Shown here piece by piece: positions 1 to 4,225 of a stretch of 7,452 nt of DNA. The translations under genes were made by a program, and so were the position numbers. The stretch lies in assembly GCA_021157555.1 (NCBI GenBank), contig JAGGWL010000107.1:1-7452 (forward strand), written 5' to 3'. The notes under the pieces are model-generated. The model was given only the letters and a program-made list of their open reading frames with translations. It made no database searches and was not told the origin of the DNA. The first letter of the stretch is position 1. Each line of letters starts with the position of its first letter. The DNA is from Deltaproteobacteria bacterium (GTDB lineage Bacteria > Desulfobacterota > Desulfobacteria > Desulfobacterales > BuS5).

Positions 1-21
1 ATATTATCCCGAAGGGATTAG

Positions 22-52
22 GTCGTATAGCCGGTGGTTTTAACCACCGGTA
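22..52 (+). repeat. Left copy of 31-bp perfect inverted repeat, with internal palindrome
   Basis: This segment is the exact reverse complement of 351-381. Inside it, positions 31-39 (CCGGTGGTT) pair with 42-50 (AACCACCGG) around a two-base loop, giving a 9-bp stem in DNA or RNA. It is the core of the left end of the mini-element. Confidence 0.9.
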
Positions 53-71
53 AAATATATTCAAGGCAATT

Positions 72-90
72 AGTCCTGAAGGGACGACGT
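72..90 (+). repeat. Left inner inverted-repeat motif (CCTGAAGGGAC type)
   Basis: This 19-base segment matches the reverse complement of 309-327 at 18 positions. The one difference is A87 against the base opposite C312. It contains GTCC (73-76) able to pair with GGAC (82-85). It is the inner boundary motif of the left element end. Confidence 0.8.
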
Positions 91-119
91 TAAAAAATTA
101 ACAAACATATTAATAATTT

Positions 120-301
120 ATGGGAAGCACATTAACCAATCTAATTTATCACGTGGTATTTAGCACGAAAGCACAGGAACCAATGATTATCCAAGAAATC
201 AGGGATGAGCTTTTATCGGTATATGGGTGATATTGTCAAAGGAATTTATCCGGATTCTTAAACGCCATCAGGTTGAATATAACGAACACCTTTGGACTTG
301 A
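120..301 (+). pseudogene. Internally deleted IS200-like (Y1/RAYT) transposase remnant
   Basis: From ATG 120 the frame reads a start typical of this family (NLIYHVVFSTKAQEP), then RDELLSVY, and stops at TGA 228-230. Shifting frame at 222-225 continues with MGDIVKGI, so a small indel broke the original frame. From 242 another frame reads EFIRILKRHQVEYNEHLWT followed by TGA 299-301, which matches the usual C-terminus of the family (FLKKH.IEYDE.YLW-like). Family members are roughly 130-150 residues. Here about 45 N-terminal residues are joined to 19 C-terminal ones near 239-242. The central part carrying the HUH metal-binding motif and catalytic Tyr is gone. The protein cannot be active. Family assignment rests on recognising both conserved ends. 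Confidence 0.8.
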
Positions 302-308
302 AGGAAAT

Positions 309-327
309 ACGCCGTCCCTTCAGGACT
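309..327 (-). repeat. Right inner inverted-repeat motif
   Basis: This is the reverse-complement partner of 72-90 (18 of 19 bases). It lies 7 bp after the stop codon of the transposase remnant and marks the inner boundary of the right element end. Confidence 0.8.
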
Positions 328-350
328 TGAAAAATGGTGTGTATCTCACA

Positions 351-381
351 TACCGGTGGTTAAAACCACCGGCTATACGAC
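351..381 (-). repeat. Right copy of 31-bp perfect inverted repeat, with internal palindrome
   Basis: This is the exact reverse complement of 22-52. Positions 353-361 pair with 364-372 in a 9-bp stem. It lies in the region just upstream of the DUF4301 gene and could form a hairpin in a transcript entering that gene. Confidence 0.9.
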
Positions 382-443
382 TTTTCCCCTTCAGGGAAGT
401 TGGAACGAGGACGAAATAACTTTATCAGGGAGATCTTTGCAAA

Positions 444-2000
444 ATGTTCAATACTAATGACTTAATCCGTATTAAAAAGAGGGGACTTACGACAAGAGAG
501 ATAATATCGCAAATAAATTTTTTCAAAAAAAGCGATTTTTATTTACATTTGAACCGTCCATGTAAAGTTGGCGACGGGATAACCGTTTTAGAGCAGCATC
601 AGATTGCCAAACTGGTTGAGTTATACACAAAAGAATCATTATCAGGTAGAGTAATGAAATTTGTGCCGGCTTCAGGAGAGGCCAGCAGAATGTTCAAGAT
701 ATTACATTTCCTCAATAATCTTGATGTTAATATTAACGATGATTTTATAAATACTGAAGTGGAGGCAGATGTTGGCAGGGATTTTGAAATATTTGTAAAA
801 AGCATCAAAAAATTTGCATTTTACGATGCTTTAAAAGCGGTTATGAAAAAAAATAATCTTGACATAGATCATCTTACAGGTGCAGGAGAATATAAAAAAA
901 TTCTGGAGTATATTTTAACACCTAAAGGACTTAATTATGGAAATTTACCTAAGGGATTGATAGAATTTCATAAATACTCATCCTGTTCAAGAACACCATT
1001 TGAAGAACACCTGGTTGAAGCAGCAGAATATACAAAGGATCAGAATAATCAATGTAGAATTCATTTTACCGTTTCACCAGATTATGCTCTCTTGATAAAG
1101 GAGCATATTAATGAAAAAAGTAAATTTCATGAAAAATCGGGAATTAATTTCAAAATAACCTATTCTTCTCAACAACCTTCCACTGACACCATTGCCGTTG
1201 ACGAGCAGAACAACCCTTTCCGGGAGGCAGCATATGGAAAACTTTTCTTCCGTCCTGGAGGACATGGTGCTTTGCTGAATAACCTCAATTCGGTTAATGG
1301 TGATATAATTTTTTTAAAAAATATTGATAATGTTGTGCCTGACCGGCTAAAACAAAATACCTTTTTATATAAAAAGGCTTTGGGCGGTTTTTTGGTGGAA
1401 TTACAGAATAAAATTTTCATTTTTTTGAGGAAGCTGTCAAGCGGAGATATTGATCAGCAGAATTTTGAAGAAATGTTCGACTTTATAAAAAAATGTTTAT
1501 TGATCAGTATGCCAAACGATCTCAAGAGTGCTTCAAAAAAAGAAAAGTCAGCCTGGCTTTTCTCAAAATTAAACAGGCCGATCAGAGTATGCGGTATGGT
1601 AAAAAATACAGGTGAGCCTGGGGGCGGACCGTTTTGGGTGGAGGATAAAGATAAAACCATTTCCCGGCAAATCGTAGAATCAGCACAGGTTAACCCTGAA
1701 TCAAAAACACAGCAGTCTATACTCTCTTCTGCAACCCATTTCAATCCTGTGGATATTGTATGCGGCGTGCGTGATTTTCAGGGAAACCAGTTTGATTTAA
1801 AAAAAAATGTTGATAATGAAGCGGTATTTATTTCAAATAAATCAAAAAACGGCAAACCGCTTAAAGCCCTGGAACTTCCCGGTCTCTGGAACGGGGCAAT
1901 GTCATTCTGGAATACTGTTTTTATTGAAGTTCCTGAAATTACATTTAAGCCTGTGAAGGCTGTAAATGATCTGCTCAGATCAGAACATCAGAATCCCTAA
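444..2000 (+). CDS. DUF4301 family protein
   Basis: The 518-residue product matches the DUF4301 family in length (usually about 500) and motifs. These are KFVPASGEASRMFK at 72-85, RPGGHGALLNNLN at 270-282, FLKNIDNVVPD at 290-300, CGMVKNTGEPGGGPFWV at 383-399, NPVDIVCGVRDF at 434-445 and LPGLWNGAMSFWNTVFIEVP at 478-497. No signal peptide or membrane segment is visible, so it is probably cytoplasmic. The family has no function that I know of. The Ser/Gly-rich N-terminal loop, the GHG motif and the NIDN motif loosely recall nucleotide- and sugar-binding loops of UDP-sugar pyrophosphorylase-like enzymes; this is inference only. ATG 444 is preceded by AGGGAG (427-432) at an 11-nt spacing. The gene is 14 nt upstream of a DUF368 gene and probably co-transcribed with it. 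Codons are AT-rich compared with recA. Family confidence is high; biochemical role is unknown. Confidence 0.88.
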   Translation: MFNTNDLIRIKKRGLTTREIISQINFFKKSDFYLHLNRPCKVGDGITVLEQHQIAKLVELYTKESLSGRVMKFVPASGEASRMFKILHFLNNLDVNINDDFINTEVEADVGRDFEIFVKSIKKFAFYDALKAVMKKNNLDIDHLTGAGEYKKILEYILTPKGLNYGNLPKGLIEFHKYSSCSRTPFEEHLVEAAEYTKDQNNQCRIHFTVSPDYALLIKEHINEKSKFHEKSGINFKITYSSQQPSTDTIAVDEQNNPFREAAYGKLFFRPGGHGALLNNLNSVNGDIIFLKNIDNVVPDRLKQNTFLYKKALGGFLVELQNKIFIFLRKLSSGDIDQQNFEEMFDFIKKCLLISMPNDLKSASKKEKSAWLFSKLNRPIRVCGMVKNTGEPGGGPFWVEDKDKTISRQIVESAQVNPESKTQQSILSSATHFNPVDIVCGVRDFQGNQFDLKKNVDNEAVFISNKSKNGKPLKALELPGLWNGAMSFWNTVFIEVPEITFKPVKAVNDLLRSEHQNP

Positions 2001-2020
2001 AGTGAAAGATTAAAGTGAAA
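1998..2020 (+). repeat. 10-bp direct repeat spanning DUF4301 stop and DUF368 start
   Basis: TAAAGTGAAA occurs at 1998-2007 and again at 2011-2020. The first copy contains the TAA stop of DUF4301 and the second contains the GTG start of the DUF368 gene. A GTG in the first copy (2002) is followed at once by an in-frame stop. There is no strong Shine-Dalgarno sequence, so restart of ribosomes after the upstream stop is plausible. Confidence 0.55.
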
Positions 2021-2926
2021 AATAAAAATAATAACCGACCTTTTTTACAATCTTTCCCATCACTATTTGCGAAAGGTTTTTGTATGGGAGCCGCTGATGT
2101 TGTGCCTGGGGTTTCCGGTGGAACCATGGCGCTTATTCTCGGCATTTACAGAGAACTTATTTTTTCCATCAAATCATTTGATTTAATTTTTTTCAGGCTT
2201 TTATTCTCCCTGAAAATCAAAAAAGCTTTTGACCATGCCTCATGGGAATTTGTCCTACCTTTGCTGGCTGGAATTTTAACCGCTGTTTTCACACTTTCAG
2301 GAATTTTAAGCTGGCTTCTTCAGAACAAACCGGTGCCCTTATGGTCATTTTTTTTTGGTTTGATATTAGCGTCTATATTTACTTTAATTCAACATTTTAA
2401 AAAATGCACATTATGGATTCTGTTATGGATTATCCTTGGAGCAGTCTGCACCTATTATCTCGTAGGATTGATGCCGGCAGCAACTCCTGATAAAGCGTGG
2501 TTCCTCTTTTTATGCGGGGCAGTGGCAATATGCGCTATGATTTTACCAGGAATTTCAGGTGCATTTATTCTGGTTCTTTTAGGGAAATATCAATTTGTAT
2601 TAGAAGCTGTTCATCAACGGGATTTCCTGATTCTCTTACTGGTGGCTGCAGGAGCAGGAGCAGGATTATTCTCCTTTGTTCGTATTCTCAACTGGTTTTT
2701 TAAAAAATATCCGAATGTTACAATAGCCGTTTTAACCGGCTTCATGCTTGGATCATTAAGAAAGATCTGGCCATGGAAAAAAATGATGTTCAGCGCTGCG
2801 GGCACATTCCAAAAAAATATTTTGCCGGAACAGTGGAACATTGATCTTATAATGGCTGTATCCATATCTATTGCCGGATTCCTGGTTGTTTTTTTGTTAA
2901 ACTTTTGGGCGAAAAAAAGAGAATAG
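2015..2926 (+). CDS. popT: DUF368 / PopT-type polyprenyl-phosphate translocase
   Basis: This is a 303-residue, very hydrophobic inner-membrane protein. DUF368 signatures appear twice as an internal repeat: GAADVVPGVSGGTMALILGIY at 25-45 and MILPGISGAFILVLLGKY at 175-192, both around a PG[V/I]SG core (31-35 and 178-182). Further membrane stretches lie near 80-102, 108-127, 132-154, 161-175, 205-225, 234-248 and 277-297. The C-terminus is short and basic. DUF368 proteins have been characterised as PopT, which flips undecaprenyl phosphate back to the cytoplasmic leaflet for reuse in peptidoglycan and other envelope polymers; applying that role here is by family. The GTG start at 2015 keeps the amphipathic N-terminal stretch before GAADVVPG. 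The next in-frame ATG (2084) would begin at MGAADV and trim this region. The ribosome site is weak, which fits coupling to the gene ending at 2000. Confidence 0.88.
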   Translation: MKNKNNNRPFLQSFPSLFAKGFCMGAADVVPGVSGGTMALILGIYRELIFSIKSFDLIFFRLLFSLKIKKAFDHASWEFVLPLLAGILTAVFTLSGILSWLLQNKPVPLWSFFFGLILASIFTLIQHFKKCTLWILLWIILGAVCTYYLVGLMPAATPDKAWFLFLCGAVAICAMILPGISGAFILVLLGKYQFVLEAVHQRDFLILLLVAAGAGAGLFSFVRILNWFFKKYPNVTIAVLTGFMLGSLRKIWPWKKMMFSAAGTFQKNILPEQWNIDLIMAVSISIAGFLVVFLLNFWAKKRE

Positions 2927-2950
2927 CTTAATTTCAGGCATCGTTGAAGT

Positions 2951-2979
2951 TTGAATCAAATTTTTATTTATGATATAGA
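2951..2979 (+). promoter_or_regulatory. Possible sigma-70-type promoter for recA-alaS
   Basis: TTGAAT (2951-2956) and TATAGA (2974-2979) are separated by 17 bp. Each matches four of six consensus bases. This would start transcription near 2986 and give a recA leader of roughly 175 nt. The surroundings are AT-rich, so a chance match is quite possible. Confidence 0.25.
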
Positions 2980-2985
2980 GTTTTA

Positions 2986-3006
2986 GGCTGAAGGCTAAAG
3001 GTTGAA
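2986..3006 (+). repeat. Three tandem 7-bp units (GGYTRAA)
   Basis: GGCTGAA, GGCTAAA and GGTTGAA follow one another directly, then another GG. They differ from each other by one or two bases. The tract is non-coding as far as can be seen. Confidence 0.6.
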
Positions 3007-3078
3007 GGACTTGGAGATGACTTGTTATCTGAGTTGGAATCAGCAACCAGAGAGAAGGGTAGATATCTTTATTTTTTT

Positions 3079-3105
3079 CTCTGTGTACTCTGTGATCTCT
3101 GTGGT
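3079..3105 (+). repeat. Three tandem 9-bp units (CTCTGTGNN)
   Basis: CTCTGTGTA, CTCTGTGAT and CTCTGTGGT are directly adjacent, followed by GAATC. The complement reads as CACAGAG units. This resembles an interspersed CACAGAG-type repeat that I recall from intergenic regions of many bacterial genomes; the recollection is not a database result. It lies 57 bp before the recA start. Confidence 0.6.
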
Positions 3106-3124
3106 GAATCTTTCATTTTTTGGT

Positions 3125-3140
3125 ATGCCCGACAGGGCAT
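3125..3140 (+). other. Small hairpin upstream of the recA ribosome site
   Basis: ATGCCC (3125-3130) can pair with GGGCAT (3135-3140) around a GACA loop. It ends 10 nt before the recA Shine-Dalgarno sequence. It has no following T-run, so it is not a typical terminator. It could shape the mRNA leader or be part of a dispersed repeat. Confidence 0.4.
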
Positions 3141-3149
3141 GCTGGTTAT

Positions 3150-3156
3150 AGAGGAA
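3150..3156 (+). promoter_or_regulatory. Ribosome binding site of recA
   Basis: AGAGGAA stands 5 nt before ATG 3162. This decides the start against an in-frame upstream ATG at 3123 or GTG/TTG options near 3120, whose extra residues (VCPTGHAGYRGN) do not look like RecA. Confidence 0.75.
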
Positions 3157-3161
3157 ATTTA

Positions 3162-4205
3162 ATGGATAATAAACAAGACAAAAACAAGGCGATTGATAGC
3201 GCCATTACCCAGATAGAACGTCAATACGGCAAGGGCTCTATTATGAGGCTTGGAAGTCAGGCCGTGGTAAAGGTGCCGATTATTTCTACAACTTCCCTGG
3301 CCCTTGACAAGGCTTTAGGCATCGGCGGCCTGCCCCGCGGCAGAGTAATTGAAATTTACGGCCCGGAATCATCCGGTAAAACAACCCTTGCTTTGCATGC
3401 TGTTGCCGAGGCTCAAGCGGCTGGCGGCATCGCAGCATTTATAGATGCCGAGCATGCACTTGATGTGGGTTATGCAAAAAAAATAGGAGTAAATTGTGAT
3501 GAGCTTCTGGTTTCTCAACCTGATACAGGAGAACAGGCGCTTGAAATTACAGATATGCTTATTCGGAGCGGAGCCATAGATATACTTGTTATCGACTCGG
3601 TTGCCGCGCTTGTGCCAAGAGCTGAAATCGAAGGCGAAATGGGTGATTCACATATGGGCCTTCAGGCTCGTCTGATGTCCCAGGCATTGAGAAAATTAAC
3701 AGGCACACTTAGCAAAACAATGACGGCCTTGATCTTTATCAATCAGATTCGCATGAAAATCGGTGTTGTTTTCGGAAACCCGGAGACCACTACCGGCGGG
3801 AATGCTTTAAAATTTTATTCTTCGCTCAGGCTGGATATCCGCAGAATTGGTGCCATTAAAGATGGACAGGATATAATCGGCAACCGGACAAGAGTTAAAG
3901 TGGTTAAAAACAAAATGGCGCCTCCTTTTAAGGAAGCTGAATTCGATATCATGTATGGAGAAGGTATATCAAAAACCGGCGATCTGCTTGATGTGGGTGT
4001 AAAAGCCGAGATTATAGATAAAAGCGGTTCCTGGTATTCTTATGAAGGTGAGCGCATTGGTCAGGGCAGAAATAATGTAAAGCAATATTTTAAAGACAAC
4101 CCAAAAACTTATGAGCTGATTTTGGCTAAATTAAGAGCATCTCTCGACATTTCTCCAGAAGATGAAGATCTTGTTAAAAAAGAACCTGTTGAAAACACTA
4201 AATAA
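3162..4205 (+). CDS. recA: Recombinase RecA
   Basis: This 347-residue protein is full length (E. coli RecA is 353). RecA forms ATP-dependent filaments on single-stranded DNA, drives strand exchange and stimulates LexA-type self-cleavage. Visible landmarks are the Walker A motif GPESSGKTT at 67-75 with Lys73, the catalytic Glu97 in FIDAEHALD, the Walker B strand ILVIDSVAAL at 141-150 with Asp145, loop L1 around EGEMGDSHM (157-165), and loop L2 beginning INQIRMKIGVVFGNPETTTGG-like at 193 with Gln195. The C-terminus is acidic (SPEDEDLVKKEPVENTK), as is usual for this family. No intein or frameshift is seen. The start is fixed by the AGAGGAA site. alaS begins 20 nt after the stop, pointing to co-transcription. 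recX, often found between these genes, is absent here. Confidence 0.98.
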   Translation: MDNKQDKNKAIDSAITQIERQYGKGSIMRLGSQAVVKVPIISTTSLALDKALGIGGLPRGRVIEIYGPESSGKTTLALHAVAEAQAAGGIAAFIDAEHALDVGYAKKIGVNCDELLVSQPDTGEQALEITDMLIRSGAIDILVIDSVAALVPRAEIEGEMGDSHMGLQARLMSQALRKLTGTLSKTMTALIFINQIRMKIGVVFGNPETTTGGNALKFYSSLRLDIRRIGAIKDGQDIIGNRTRVKVVKNKMAPPFKEAEFDIMYGEGISKTGDLLDVGVKAEIIDKSGSWYSYEGERIGQGRNNVKQYFKDNPKTYELILAKLRASLDISPEDEDLVKKEPVENTK

Positions 4206-4213
4206 TTTTCCCA

Positions 4214-4219
4214 TTGGAG
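4214..4219 (+). promoter_or_regulatory. Ribosome binding site of alaS
   Basis: TTGGAG lies 6 nt before ATG 4226. The same bases could be read as an in-frame TTG start (4214) adding MEFK, but their position fits a Shine-Dalgarno sequence better, and AlaRS proteins normally begin close to the TGNAIRRQF stretch. Confidence 0.7.
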
Positions 4220-4225
4220 TTCAAA

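Larger units (their letters stand above)
5..399 (+). mobile_element. RAYT/IS200-like derived mini-element with inverted palindromic ends
   Basis: The region is bounded by two inverted copies of a composite end. Each end has an outer small hairpin containing a GAAGGG-type core (around 6-18 and 384-398), a strong 20-bp palindrome (31-50 and 353-372), and an inner CCTGAAGGGAC motif (73-85 and 316-326, inverted). The interior holds a broken IS200-like transposase. Palindromic ends around a Y1 transposase are typical of REP-associated tyrosine transposase elements. The transposase lacks its catalytic middle, so any movement would need help from another copy. The exact outer limits are uncertain because these elements do not create target duplications. 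The right end lies about 45 bp before the DUF4301 start codon, so it forms part of that gene's upstream region. Confidence 0.72.
2927..3161. other. Repeat-bearing intergenic leader before recA
   Basis: No coding region is seen in these 235 bases. They hold a possible promoter, two short tandem-repeat tracts and a small hairpin, each listed separately. I looked for SOS/LexA operators of three kinds: CTGT-N8-ACAG (gammaproteobacterial), GAAC-N4-GTTC (Gram-positive) and GGTT-N2-C-N4-G-N3-ACC (Geobacter-like). No convincing match was found, so damage control of this recA cannot be asserted from the sequence. Confidence 0.6.

Noticed and set aside
1..443. CRISPR-like array from the repeated CCGGTGG and CTGAAGGG motifs
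   Set aside because: The copies are inverted rather than direct, unevenly spaced, and frame a transposase remnant, so they are transposon ends.
599..1744. Minus-strand open frames across the DUF4301 gene
   Set aside because: They overlap a well-supported gene, show no recognisable domain and have the composition of antisense shadows.
2497..2703. Small plus-strand frame inside the DUF368 gene
   Set aside because: It overlaps conserved membrane segments in another frame, and its Arg/Ser-rich product has no recognisable features.
2949..2966. Possible terminator after the DUF368 gene (TTTG-AAT-CAAA then T-run)
   Set aside because: The stem is only four A/T-rich pairs and would not be stable, so it is not called.
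3120..3161. Upstream in-frame extension of recA by 14 residues
   Set aside because: The added residues do not resemble RecA, the stretch forms a hairpin, and a good ribosome site at 3150-3156 points to ATG 3162.
4214..4225. TTG start for alaS adding four residues
   Set aside because: The TTGGAG bases fit a Shine-Dalgarno sequence at 6-nt spacing from ATG 4226, and family members begin near that ATG.
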